From Hemileia vastatrix (Eukaryota; Basidiomycota; Pucciniomycetes; Pucciniales; Zaghouaniaceae), in contig JASXTE010000007.1 in NCBI GenBank assembly GCA_030280995.1, positions 12,119,001 to 12,183,000 of the forward strand: 64,000 nt of DNA. The letters are read 5' to 3'. The notes under the pieces were generated by a model. It worked only from the letters and a program-made list of their open reading frames with translations, was not told the origin of the DNA and searched no databases. Position numbers and translations under genes: made by a program. Below, piece by piece: positions 11,540 through 23,453 of the stretch (position 1 is the stretch's first letter; each line of letters opens with the position of its first letter).

Positions 11540-12330
11540 ACAAAAACAAAATTAAAAACAAAAACAAAAACAAAAACAAAAACAAAAACAAAAACAAAAA
11601 CAAAAACAAAAACAAAAACAAAAACAAAAACAAAAACAAAAACAAAAACAAAAACAAAAACAAAAACAAAAACAAAAACAAAAACAAAAACAAAAACAAA
11701 AACAAAAACAAAAACAAAAACAAAAACAAAAACAAAAACAAAAACAAAAACAAAAACAAAAACAAAAACAAAAACAAAAACAAAAACAAAAACAAAAACA
11801 AAAACAAAAACAAAAACAAAAACAAAAACAAAAACAAAAACAAAAACAAAAACAAAAACAAAAACAAAAAACAAAAACAAAAAACATAAAAAAACATAAA
11901 AAAAAACATAAAAAAACATAAAAAAAACATAAAAAAAACATAAAAAAAACATAAAAAAAACATAAAAAAAAAACATAAAAAAAAAACATAAAAATAAACA
12001 TAAAAATAAACAAAAAATAAAAACAAAAAAAACAAAAAATAAAAACAAAAAATAAAAACAAAAAACAAAAAACAAAAAACAAAAAACAAAAAACAAAAAA
12101 CAAAAAACAAAAAACAAAAAACAAAAAACAAAAAACAAAAAACAAAAAACAAAAAACAAAAAACAAAAAACAAAAAACAAAAAACAAAAAACAAAAAACA
12201 AAAAACAAAAAACAAAAAACAAAAAACAAAAAACAAAAAACAAAAAACAAAAAACAAAAAACAAAAAACAAAAAACAAAAAACAAAAAATAAAAAATAAA
12301 ACAAAAAAAACAAAAAACAAAAATAAAAAT
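11540..12330. repeat. Giant (AAAAAC)n / (AAAAAAC)n microsatellite
   Basis: Three adjoining arrays with essentially no G on the plus strand. First, a near-perfect hexamer AAAAAC from about 11556 to 11868 (about 50 units). Next, a CAT-A(6-9) array from about 11880 to 12010. Last, a near-perfect heptamer AAAAAAC from about 12050 to 12288 (over 30 units). The Asn-Lys-rich and Phe-Val-rich open frames on both strands are products of the repeat. Confidence 0.95.
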
Positions 12331-12567
12331 AAAAATAAAAATAATGTAAAAATAAAAATAAAAAACCTCTTAAAAAACCCACCCCCCATCCTCTACCCAT
12401 CACCCTCCCCTCACTTCTCAATTAAACCAAAAATTAAAATTGAAAATAAATAAAAAGCTCACACAAGAACTACACCACAAGAGAATTGATGGTGTTTTGT
12501 GCTTTTTGCCAACCTATCATTTGACCTGTCAGTCAAGAGATATATCATTTATTGGCTTGAGAAATTC
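12331..12567. other. Short unique spacer, no gene recognised
   Basis: C-rich tract (12369-12420) then ordinary AT-rich sequence up to the inferred edge of LTR C. Nothing else seen. Confidence 0.4.
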
Positions 12568-13351
12568 TGTCAGGAGGTATTTATGGTCTAGAAGATTTTT
12601 ATGGAGATCCTACAGTGGTGAAAGGTGGAAAACTCAAGGATTTCAAAGTAAAGGTACATAGATTTTATCTTAATGATTTACTACTCAAATAAAAGGTAAG
12701 GGAATATTTTATTATTACTTATAAGGACTAAAATTATGCAAAGTGTAAATAATATATCAGTTATAGCAATAATAGAATTGATGTTGAGTGTATATAATAT
12801 AAAATGTAAGTAGTAATGAATGAATATAACCAACAAAAATGGAAGGCCTTATATAGGCAAAAAGTAGATATATCACAGAATTAAAAAATCTACATACAGG
12901 AGTGTGAGAGGGAGAATTTCCAATATAAGATATTGCTCATAATAATAGTATTCTATAAAGAATGTGTCATTAGACTTTATTTACTATATATATAAATTAT
13001 TTGATTTATTATAAAATTTCACTCTTAAATTAAATAATTTGAATTAAGTTTTTTGTATTAATATAAATTTAAACTTTTAAACGAAATAATTTGAGTTTTT
13101 TTTTTAAATTTAGTATCAATATGATTTAATCTCACTTATAAACTGTCATGAGGATGGTGTTAGGGAATAAAAATATGAGGGAAATTTCATTTTACATATG
13201 TATTTAATTTACTTGTTTTAATTAGTAAATTTATTACAAGTAAATCATAAAGTAAATATAATATAATTAATAAAATAATAATTAAAGGTGTGGATTAATC
13301 CCAGTAAATAATTAATTATTTTACTGGGTAAGTCTAGTAGCCTGGCTGACA
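12568..13351 (-). mobile_element. 3' LTR of chromovirus C
   Basis: On the minus strand it starts TGTCAGCCAGGCTACTAG (13351) after a degraded purine tract (GAGTGACGTAG) and ends TCTAGACCATAAATACCTCCTGACA (12568). It shares with the right-hand LTR the GGTGTTAGGGA block and the TATA block, but differs at many positions. Confidence 0.7.
12848..12855 (-). promoter_or_regulatory. TATA box of LTR C (3' copy)
   Basis: TATATAAG on the minus strand within TTGCCTATATAAGGCC, at the same relative place as in the other gypsy LTRs here. Confidence 0.5.
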
Positions 13352-13557
13352 CTACGTCACTCAAAAAAAACATTAAAAAAATGCTATGATTTTTTATTTT
13401 TATATTTCTTTAGTAGAGAAGGTAGGTTAGATATCTCTTTCCCAGGTATCCAAGAATCATATTAAGAAGATTTATACTTGAATCTCAATAAGTATTCAGT
13501 ACCTTTTTCAGCAGTGATTAATCTGCCATTTAGAATCTTATCAATTTCAGCTGTTTC
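13352..13557 (-). pseudogene. Chromodomain end of element C pol
   Basis: Minus-strand translation gives ETAEIDKILNG, KGTEYLLRF, a stop where B reads E/H, then DSWIPGKEISNLPS and KKYK. This is the chromodomain terminus that continues the integrase now at 32335 onwards. It was cut off by the insertion of element A after the codons for TAEIDK..; the GTTTC at 13553-13557 is one of the two target copies. Confidence 0.8.
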
Positions 13558-15049
13558 TGTCAGCCTGAATGTTCTCAGGACTGAGTAAAATTACTAACAA
13601 ATTATGTTAAACATATGTAGCATACATGGGAACAATAAATAATTGTATAAAAAATTGATTTAATACAAATATATGCCATTATAAAGCATTATATACACGC
13701 ATATATCCACCTTATTTGAGTCTTATGTACTTAATATTAAGTTAGAATATGTTAGGGTAACCTTAAGAACCTTAGCCATAAGCCTACATAATTTTTAAGT
13801 ACACATAAAGCTAATTTTTCTATTATTTTATTGAAATAATTGATAAATGCGCTTATTATCACTAAAAGTTGGATATATGCGCTATAAATGTTAAGATAAT
13901 AAAAATGCGCCTTGACAGATCAATTTGCCTTATTTGGAACAATTGATCTGGCTATTTAAAAGTGTAAAAATAACACTTTTCAAATTTGGTGTTTTTTATG
14001 CCAGAAATGGCCTCTGTGCAGTGGCTACATACTGCCTGCATTTTTCCCGTGTGAATAGCTTCATTTTTAGCAAAGTTAGTATTTTTCACGCTAAAATTAC
14101 CCCACATACATGCACTATATGTGGAAACACACTAAAATAGGCGAGGGACGCTTATTTAGTGTCTTAATTTAGTTTCAATGTGATTTAACCTTATTAAATG
14201 CACTAATTGCATTAGTTACATCAGTCTTGGAGCCCAATTATGCTACCACGCTTAAAAATAGCCTATTTAGTCAAGGATTTACCCGTGGTTACGCCTGCCA
14301 AGAGTCTGCATACAGGGATCAGCCCTTACACGCATTAAATTAGGTTTTTCAGTGGTTTCTCAGTCAATAATGCTTATTTTTGGACAGGGATTTCACGTAT
14401 AAATTTGTAATAATTAACTCTAACATTTCTACTGTTAATCCCCCTTAATACTGTGTTATATTTAGTACCTTTTCTTTATTTTTAGTCTATTAAAAATAGA
14501 TATTACACGCATATACACTCTTTTTTGGGTTATTCTTTATTTGTGATGGATTATCCCTATTATTTCAGGATTTTGGCATGTGATATTATTATTTGGTTGT
14601 CATTGGTCATTCCTTATGTTGTTGGACAGGTCTATTAGTTATTTTGAGGCGCATTTGGCCGTGTATAGGATTGGAATCATCAAGGGGCATCATTGGGGAA
14701 TTATTGGGTATAAAAGGAGGGGGTTTTTGGTCATATTTTCTACATTCAATTTATCATTTTTACAATTACAATTACAATATATAACCAATACAATTTATCT
14801 TACATTTCATTAGTACTTTAGAGAGTCTTTGAATAGTATTTTAAATATATTACATCTATTTTTCTGCACAACAATAAGCCTTGTAATACCAATTATAATA
14901 AGTGAGAGTAAATTATTGAGCCTTATACTTGATTTTATTCTACTACTTGCTTGTTTTATACCATTGTATTCATTTGGGACCTTTTGTAAATATTCTAGAC
15001 ACTAGACCAGCAAGCTATTCACGTCTCTGGACTTGGACTAAGCCTGACA
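13558..15049 (+). mobile_element. 5' LTR of chromovirus A
   Basis: 1492 bp, TGTCAGCC...CTGACA, bounded by GTTTC on the left and the conserved post-LTR sequence ACTGGGAGCCTTTCC on the right. Small open frames in it (13925-14140, 14580-14813) are also present in the 3' LTR but have no recognisable product. Confidence 0.95.
14709..14716 (+). promoter_or_regulatory. TATA box of LTR A (5' copy)
   Basis: TATAAAAG in TTGGGTATAAAAGGAGGG, conserved in the 3' LTR (31994-32001). Expected to drive the element RNA. Confidence 0.6.
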
Positions 15050-15667
15050 ACTGGGAGCCTTTCCTCAAGAATTCAAGTGGTTATTCAAGTAAGTAAAAAT
15101 AAAAATTAATTGAGGCTTGAGTGATTAGAAATCCTTATATATAATATCTGGATTATAATTACAAAGGGTTGGGTCACTAAAAATTTAGTGATTTCAGAAA
15201 AAGAAGCCCAGTTATATATATAATAAAATTGTGATATTGAATCGACAATTTTACCACTAATTGAACAAAAAAGTGTTCTTAGTGGGAGTCTGTCAATAGA
15301 CCAATTAAAATTGTGTTCTTTGCAGATAATAATAAACCAATTAATAAAAACTGATTAATTGATTCTCTGTTTACAGGAGTTTTAATCCCTTTTTCTGGTT
15401 TGTTCATTAAAATTTTTTGATTTTGAAAAGACTATTACTGACAAATTTTCTTTTTAAAAAAATACAAAAACATGGCTACATATTGTAGACCACTCCAATT
15501 AAGTGACCACATAAAAGCATATTTGACTCTTGGCACTTATTTTATCTACTTAAAACCTACTAGTAAGCAATTTAATTGCCTTAAGTAGAGTTATAAAATA
15601 CTGATAAAACTCTTTTGTAGTTTGAATCACATTTCTCAAACCTTTGGTCCAACTTTCACTTATAAAA
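15050..15667 (+). other. Leader of element A (post-LTR to gag ATG)
   Basis: Opens with ACTGGGAGCCTTTCCTC, the element A form of a motif found directly after the LTR in all five copies and lying where a primer-binding site belongs. It does not begin with the TGG expected from a tRNA 3' end. The rest is AT-rich untranslated leader. No gene seen. Confidence 0.6.
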
Positions 15668-16252
15668 ATGAGTGACAACGTTGACATTGTAAGTAATAAG
15701 GCAAAGCCTTGTGACTTGAGACCAAGAACTAATAAATTTGTTGCAGGACATCACCATGGAGGAAACCTCCCCCAGCAACACTCCTCATATGAGTCTGGAG
15801 GAGAAAGAAAGGCTTCTCGACCTTGTAAAGATCAAAAAATACCCTTCAAGAAAAAATTCACTCCCTATCTCAATTACACAACAGCTTGACAGTAAAGGTC
15901 AAAAAAATGGCAGAGGAGCTTATGAATTTAGAGAAAAGGGCAGGCCAAACTTTCATGGAGGTAAACCAACAAATAACAGACCTAAGGGCACAGGTGAAAC
16001 CAGTAACAACTCCCTCAAACAATCAACCAGCTCCTCCTCAAGCTTTAGGAGAAGAGCAGATGATAACTGTAAGCAAATGGAAATGGGACTGGTATGCCCA
16101 GAACTACAACAGCAACCCTCATCAAGGGTCCAGCCATCACCCTTACAGGGGAAAGGGCAAAAAGGGAAGAGGAAGTGGAATAAGACCTTGGTAAGTCATC
16201 CACCTTCTAATGTTCAACAATATAATACTGACAATGAAGTACTTATAGGTGA
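15668..16252 (+). pseudogene. Spliced accessory ORF of element A (overlaps gag)
   Basis: Inferred exons: 15668-15688 (MSDNVDI, shared with gag), 15747-16190 and from 16249. Intron 1 (15689-15746, 58 bp) has GTAAGTAATA, ACTAAT and TTGCAG; intron 2 (16191-16248, 58 bp) has GTAAGTCA and CTTATAG. After intron 1 the frame reads DITMEETSPSN, then a coiled-coil-like stretch rich in Glu/Lys/Leu, TVSKWKWDWYAQ, HHPYRGKGKKGRG and RPW-stop. The stop is TGGTAA if intron 2 is kept and TGGTGA if it is removed. One extra base between 15800 and 15889 breaks this frame, and the gag frame at the same place. Predicted length about 155 aa once that base is ignored. Function unknown. Confidence 0.6.
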
Positions 16253-16642
16253 TAATGAGGTATTAAGGTTGATTGATAATGATATTCAGGATTATTCATT
16301 TGATAATAGTGATTTGAATTTATCTTTAAAGGATGACATTGTACATCGCTTTATTGATAAAGATGATAATAAAAATATAAAAATTAAAACAAATGAATCA
16401 AATCTTGACCCATATAATCTTGATAGCACTTCTGAGTTAGAAATTAATGTTTTTATGAAAGAAAACCCTATGATATCTTCTATAATAAATAAATTGTTAT
16501 TGAGAATTGAAAAGTTAGAAGAATATTCCAAGGAGTCTTCAACTGACATGGAGGAGGTAATACTAAACCTCACTAAATCTTTGACTCACACAGCCAATAA
16601 AGTTAAGTTCATTGAAAAGTCAAATGATGATTTGTTAAATTA
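15668..16642 (+). pseudogene. Element A gag, N-terminal part
   Basis: The unspliced gag frame starts at the ATG at 15668 (MSDNVDIVSNKAKP), stops at 15889 because of a one-base insertion, and continues in the next frame to a TAA at 16640-16642. The segment is Ser/Gln/Lys-rich and disordered at first, then acidic and Asn/Asp-rich, then coiled-coil-like. It corresponds to the N-terminal extension seen in the gag of B, E and G. These elements have an unusually long gag N-terminus upstream of the retrotransposon gag core. Confidence 0.75.
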
Positions 16643-16645
16643 AAA

Positions 16646-19224
16646 TATCAAATTAAAATCTGAAATTGAGCAGTTACACAGTAAGCTGGATCAATCCCAG
16701 AATACTATGGCTATTATTGAGGGACAGGTAAAATTGTCTTTTTCCAATATAAATGATACTCTTTCACATTTACCTGCTTTGCAAAATAGATTGCAGATAC
16801 TAGAAATAGAAGTAGCTAACATATTGAAAAATAATGACAGTAAGCATGTAAACACCTCTTATAAAAACCATACACCAGTATATAAGAGAGACTCATTTGA
16901 TAAATCATTGATTGAGAAAGAACATAGTGGTATAAGTTCTGAGAGTCACAAATCAGTAAAGGATGAGATAAATGATCATATGTCAAAAGTAAGTGAATTA
17001 CTTAATATTCCTCAGGTTAAGGAAGTAAAAACTAACCAGAAAAACTGGCCTAAGTTAGATCAGTACCCTACCTTTGATGGGGATTCAAAATCTGATTGGC
17101 AACAATTCATACAAAGAATTGATAACTTAAAATTTTCATACAAGTTACCTGATGAAGAAATTACATCAAAACTTATATCTTTATTTACAGATGTGGCCTT
17201 ATTATGGTTTGAATCTGTATTGAGTGAGGGGATTAATTACTCTTGGAATGAATGGAAGGCACAAATTGAAAGACAATTTGGTGGTCCAAAATTCAGAATC
17301 ACTCAACAAAGATTGTATGAAAAATCAAGATATACTCCAAGTAGTGAAGAAAAACCAATGGTCTTTTTAATGAATTTGATAAAAATCATGAAAGCCATGG
17401 ATCCAAAAATGGATTTTGATGTGTGGAAAGAAAAAATAATATATAAATTGCCTATATCAGTCAGAGACATTATTGTAGCTAGAACTGAAACCATTAGAGA
17501 TACTTCTGGTTTTATCAATATATGCAATGAAATATTATTAAACCACAGATATGAGACAAGGTACAACACTTATAAGCAAAATGTTGGGGTAGTAAAACCT
17601 ACTACAAGTAAGTTACCAGTAGAAAGGAAAAGACCTATTGCTCCTCTTGTTCCAAAGAAACAAGAAAGTAACACTTGCTATAAATGTAATGAACCTTGGG
17701 TTAAAGGTCATTCCTGTAAGAAAAGAATAAATGTTCTTGAAAACTCACAAGATTCTGAACCCAGTAATCTTGAAGATGAAAAGGATGAGTCTAGTGAGGA
17801 TTGTAAATATAACATTTCTTACAGTGAAGAAGAGAATGAAGTATTGGTATTAGAACAGGATATTATGTTCCTGAATGATACAATATCTTCCAATAATACA
17901 TCTTTAACTTCCATTGAGGAAGCTGAGATAATTAAAGATGTAGATTATGATACTTACAAAATCATGCCTATTAGAGCACCTGTTATAATATGTGGAAAAG
18001 AAATGAATGCCATTCTTGACACTGGGGCTTCTGGTAGTGTAGTTTCTGTTAATACATTAATGAAACTGGATAGTAAGTACAACGAAAAACTAGAACCTGT
18101 ACAGAAAAGGAACTGGAGAGGTTTTGGTTCAGTATTAAGTCCAATTGGCAAATACAAAACTGCTGTATTCTTCAAATATCATAATGGATTTGTAAGAGCA
18201 GTATGTGATTTTGTAGTCATGGATAATATTAATTGTAGTGATTGGTTTATCATTGGCAATGACTTATTGACCAAATTTGGTATTAAACTAGATCCTGAAA
18301 ATAGTTGCTTCACCATTGGAGTAAATAGGAAGAGAAAATTCAAGATTTGCTCTGAAAATTCTGTTTATACCATTGCTCCAAAGGAAGAACAACAAAGTGG
18401 AAGACCCACTTCTGAGATGCTTGAGTTGGAAAATGAAATCCAAAAAGCCTCATTTAGTCCTCAACTCTCAAATATTGAAGTAGACAATATATTGAGATTG
18501 ATAAAATCTTATCCTAGGGCATTTGCACACGGTTCAAATGAGCTAGGATTGGTCAAAGACCATGAAATGAAAATATCTTTAAGTTGTGACCTGGATAATA
18601 TTCCTGGAAGCTTAAAAAAAATACCTTACCCAGCTTCTCCTGCAAAAAGGAAAGACATTGAAGACAACATTAAAATGTTGTTTGAAATGGGTATTGTTGA
18701 GAAAGTAGACACAGCTCCTAAATATTGTGTAATATCACCAGTTTTAATCTCTTATGAAAAAGATAAGGCAAGGTTATGTGGTGATTATAGAGCTCTAAAT
18801 ACATTCACAGTGGATGATATTTACCCTCTTCCCAGGATAGCTTCTATCCATGCTACCTTACAAGGAGCAAAATATATTTCATGTCTGGATGGAAACAAAG
18901 GTTACCACCAGATTCCAGTAGAAAAGAGTTCTCAGAATTACTTACTGATCACCACACATATGGGGATATATAAGTATGTGAGAATGCCTTTTGGATCTAA
19001 AAATGCCCCTTCAGTCTTCCAAAAATTGATGGATAGTGTTTTTCATCAGGAAATGGTTGAAGGATGGCTCTTAGTATATATTGATGACATCATAGTGTTT
19101 TCAAAGACATATGATGAGCATTTAAATCACCTGAAAAGAGTATTTCAAAAAATGGATGAAATTAACATGACAATAGCATTGAAAAAATATAAGTTTGGAT
19201 TTCAATCCTTGAAAGTACTTTGAC
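16646..19224 (+). pseudogene. Element A gag core, protease and reverse transcriptase
   Basis: Open from just after the TAA at 16640 to a TGA at 19222-19224. The order is coiled coil; the gag core with NWPKLDQYPTFDGDS and SDWQQFIQRIDNL; the knuckle CYKCNEPWVKGHSC (CX2CX7HXC spacing, common in chromovirus gag); an acidic linker; the aspartic protease at ILDTGASGSVVS; and RT with LCGDYRALNTFTVDDIYPLP, LDGNKGYHQIP, MPFGSKNAPSVFQ and the catalytic YIDDIIVFS. The TGA replaces a Gly codon found in B (LGHVV). Confidence 0.9.
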
Positions 19225-21511
19225 ATGTTGTATCTGGCTTACAAATTTGTGTGGATCAGAACAAGGTGGCAGCAATAAAAAATATTGATATACCTAAAAA
19301 TGTGAAAGATATACAAAGCTTTCTGAGTATGTGCGGATATTATAGGCAGTATATCAAGAACTACCAAACAATCGCAGCCCCTTTAAAAACATTAATCAGG
19401 AAGAATGAAGCTTTCATTTTGAATAATGAAAGACAACAGGCCTTTGATAAATTAAAGGAATGTTTAATGTCAGCTCCAATCTTGGGACTGCCAGATTTTA
19501 GCCTCCCTTTTATCTTGTATACTGATGCAAGCTTTACAGGGTTAGGTGCTGCTTTACAGCAGAAGCAGATAATTAGTGGTAAATTATCTGAAGTAGTTAT
19601 CTGTTATATATCCGGAACCTTAAAGAAAAATGAATTAAGGTATGGTGCTACACAACTGGAATGTTTAGCCGTTGTGTGGGCCTTCGAAAAACTTCATTAC
19701 TATCTGGAAGACCAGAAGTTTAAGTTAATAACAGATTGCAGTGCAGTGAAATGATTATTAAACATGAAAACACCTAATAGACACATGTTTAGATGGCAAC
19801 TAGCTGTACAAGAGTACAGAGGAAGAATGACAATCACTCATAGAGCAGGTACATTGGATTCTAATGTGGATTTGTTATCTAGAATCCCTTTGCCAAATGA
19901 TACTGACAACCCAGCTTATGTGCCTGAGAATGAGGTAATACATATATATGGGATTTATATAGTGGATTTAGAAGATAAGTTTATGCAAACAATATTAGAT
20001 AATTATTCATCTGATAAAGACTTGTCTAAACTTTCAACCATCTTAAATGATACAACAAATGCCTCAATGAGTGCATTAATAAAAATTTTACCTCCAAAGT
20101 ATAAAAATGCATTGGAAAAAGGTAAATTTTTAATTAAAGATGGATACATATATTACAGGAAAAAGCTAAGTAATGTAATAGTTATACCTCTATCTATGAA
20201 AGAGTTAATATTAAGTACTTGTCATGATAATATCTTAGCTGGTCATTTTGATTACAATAAAACATTAACTAGAGTTAAAAACACAGCCTGGTGGATAAAC
20301 ATGAAGGATGATGTACAAAAATACATTGACACATGTGACTCTTTCCAAAAATCTAAAAGATTGACAGGTAAGAGAGCTGGGGTGTTACAACAAATAGAGC
20401 AACCAAAAGCTCCATGGGAAATTATAAACATGGACTTTGTTACTGGTTTGCCATTAGCAGGAAAAGAAAGTTTCAATTCTTGCTGGGTAATAGTGGATAG
20501 ACTTACAAAAATGTGTAGATTTATTCCAACCCATAAAGAGGTATCTGCAAAAGACTTTGCCTTAATTTGGTGGACTCAAATGATGAACACTGCTGGGTTC
20601 CCCAAAGCCATTATATCTGGAAGAGACCCTAAATTTACTTCAGAATTCTGGACATCCTTAATGGAGGTTTCAGGGTGTCAGTTGAAATTGTCTACAGCAC
20701 ACCATCCACAAACTGATGGACTGGCTGAGAGAATGATACAGACTCTGGAGGACATGATCAGAAGATATTGTGCCTTTGGTTTAGAATACAAAGACAATGA
20801 GAAATTCACACATGACTGGGTAACTTTAATTCCTGGCTTAGAATTAGCTTATAATAGCACAATTCATTCTGTAACAGAGAGAAAACCTTTTGAGCTCTGG
20901 CTGGGGTATGTTCCAAATACACCAGTGAATCTTTTAAATAAATTGCCAAGGTTGGACATACACCCTGGTACCAAATCTTTTATTCATATGCAACAAATGT
21001 GTAGAAAGCATTCAGAAGAATGTATACAAAAAGCATTTGAATATGAAAAGAAAAGGTGGGACAAATCTCATAAAGAATTTGAATTCAAAAAGGGAGATGA
21101 AGTCCTCATATCAACACTACATTTTAACTTACAAGGTAATGTTAAATTAAAGGATCCCTTTGTAGGACCTTTTGTAGTAAATAAAATGGTTGGTAATAAT
21201 GCAGTGGAAGTCATATTATATGCTCCATATGATAGGAAACATCCAGTTTTCCCTATCTCATTATTGAAACCATACCATGCAAATGATCCTGACTTATTTC
21301 CAAAAAGAAGGGGAAGGCCTAAAAAGCAACCTGAAGAAATTGTGGAAAAAGCAGAGATTGAAAAAATACTCAAGAAAAGAATCCTTACTAAATAAAAAGG
21401 AACTGAGTATTTACTGAGATTTAAAGGGAAATCAAATGAATTTGATAAATGGATACCTGAAAAAGAAATTTCTAATTTATCCACCCTTCTTAAAAAATTT
21501 AAACAGAAATA
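19225..21511 (+). pseudogene. Element A RNase H, integrase and chromodomain
   Basis: Continues pol after the TGA. RNase H shows LYTDASFTGLGAALQQKQ and TDCSAVK; a second TGA follows at 19753. Integrase has the zinc-binding HHCC start, but its last Cys is Phe (CDSFQ instead of CDSCQ). The core is MDFVTGLP, then SGRDPKF, where the catalytic Asp of SDRDPKF is Gly, then QTDGLAERMIQTLE. A TAA at 21393-21395 cuts off the chromodomain, which is still readable behind it (GTEYLLRF, KWIPEKEIS). The integrase should be inactive. The gap 21512-21693 is 3' UTR and ends in the purine tract GGGTGGGCGAG. Confidence 0.9.
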
Positions 21512-21693
21512 AATTTCTGTCCAACCAGCTGAGGGGTTAAAAAAACCAGTACTCATAATATTTTATTATGTTTTATTTCTTTAAAGTATAATCTTTAATG
21601 GTACAGAATTAATCTGAATACCTGAAAATTACAAATAAATAAATAAAAATGTATAACTTATCATTTTTTTATTGTTTTTTTTGGGTGGGCGAG

Positions 21694-22324
21694 TGTCAGC
21701 CTGAATATTCTCAGGACTGAGTAAAATTACTAACAAATTATGTTAAACATATGTAGCATACATGGGAACAATAAATAATTGTATAAAAAATTGATTTAAT
21801 ACAAATATTTGCCATTATAAAGCATTATATACACGCATATATCCACCTTATTTAAGTCTTATGTACTTAATATTAAGTTAGAATATGTTAGGGTAACCTT
21901 AAGAACCTTAGCCATAAGCCTACATAATTTTTAAGTACACATAAAGCTAATTTTTCTATTATTTTATTGAAATAATTGATAAATGCGCTTATTATCACTA
22001 AAAGTTGGATATATGCACTATAAATGTTAAGATAATAAAAATGCGCCTTGACAGATCAATTTGCCTTATTTAGAACAATTGATCTGGCTATTTAAAAGTG
22101 TAAAAATAACACTTTTCAAATTTGGTGTTTTTTATGCCAGAAATGGCCTCTGTGCAGTGGCTACATACTGCCTGCATTTTTCCTGTGTGAATAGCTTCAT
22201 TTTTAGCAAAGTTAGTATTTTTCACGCTAAAATTACCCCACATACATGCACTATATGTGGAAACACACTAAAATAGCCGAGGGACACTTATTTAGTGTCT
22301 TAATTTAGTTTCAATGTGATTTAA
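21694..22324 (+). mobile_element. 3' LTR of chromovirus A, first part
   Basis: 631 bp matching the start of the 5' LTR, interrupted at ..GTGATTTAA by element B. It ends with the TTTAA target copy of B. Confidence 0.95.
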
Positions 22325-23453
22325 TGTCAGCCAGGCTATTCCAGGAGTCCAGTAAATGATATGTAACTTATAAGACCTGAAAGAGGGGGTAAGAATTGTA
22401 TTTAATGTATATAAATTAATATTTTATTGCATAATAAAATTATATAAGTATTTTATTACATACAAGTGTTATATTAATTTTATTGGTTATATAAATTTTT
22501 TATATACATTTAAATTTAACATAATATAATATATTCTACAAATAATGGTGCATTTTTTATGTATTTAATAATTATAAATTTATATTTAATTAATTAAAAA
22601 CATATATTATAATTATAAGTGTAAAATTTACTTATAATATAATTAAATTAATTAATTATATTTATATATTAAATATCATTTCTTATAATATTAAACAATA
22701 AATAATGACCCTTCTTTTGACCTATAATTGTGTCAGGAAAAACTAATTAATACTGAATTGAAATAAATTACATATTTTTTGCGTCAGAATATTTTTTGTT
22801 TCACTTAAAAATCCTTAAATCAGACTGTACCATCTGTTTTGAATGATTTTTCTCATAGTTCCTATGTTCCAGGCTTGTTTAGTTATTCACTATTTTTACT
22901 TACTGATTTGGGAATTAATGGCGGGAAAATTGGATTCTTAATTGGGGTTTTTAATTATTTGTTTCATATTTTTCTCTACATTGTTATGTTTCACTTACTC
23001 TTTGATATACTTGTTTTATTCTATTATAATTATTGTATTTACAAATATAGTGGCGCTTCAGAGGACCCATTGCCTATAATAGGGCCTTGGATAATCCCCT
23101 GTAGCCTCATCACTTATTACACACTCAACAATTTAAAGATAAATTTATTACGCTTATTATTATTTTTATTAGTATTAAATTCTAATTAAAAATTCTAAAT
23201 AACAATTTAAAGGTTGCCTTAAGTCTGATAGTAATTATATTGTTTGCCGCGCAGAAACTCTTACTTAAATAATATTAATATTAATAAAACCAATTTTGTT
23301 GTCACCTCTCAAATCACTCGTCGTTGCTTTCTCTCAAATAAATCAAATAATCTCAATTGTTCTTATTTCTTTTATTTCTAAACTACTATCTCCTTCTTGT
23401 CCTCCTCTCTTTTCTTCCCTCTTATCTTATCTCTTCTAGACAACTGACCGACA
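22325..23453 (+). mobile_element. 5' LTR of chromovirus B
   Basis: TGTCAGCCAGGCTATTCC...CTGACCGACA. The promoter block reads GCCTATAATAGGGCC (23073-23087); the 3' copy keeps TATAAAAG. A 116-codon open frame (22839-23189) is also present in the 3' LTR but has no recognisable features and is not called as a gene. Confidence 0.95.

Noticed and set aside
11461..12421. Long open frames (over 200 codons, both strands) rich in Asn-Lys or Phe-Val/Phe-Cys
   Set aside because: Direct translation of the (AAAAAC)n and (AAAAAAC)n arrays; no start context, domain or non-repeat sequence.
13925..14140. 71-codon frame in LTR A, repeated at 22061-22276
   Set aside because: Same reason: the LTR copies are nearly identical and nothing supports translation.
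22839..23189. 116-codon frame with hydrophobic segments in both LTRs of B (also 30854-31204)
   Set aside because: Lies within the LTR across its TATA block, is AT-composition driven, and has no counterpart noticed in LTR E. Conserved only because the two LTRs are copies of each other.
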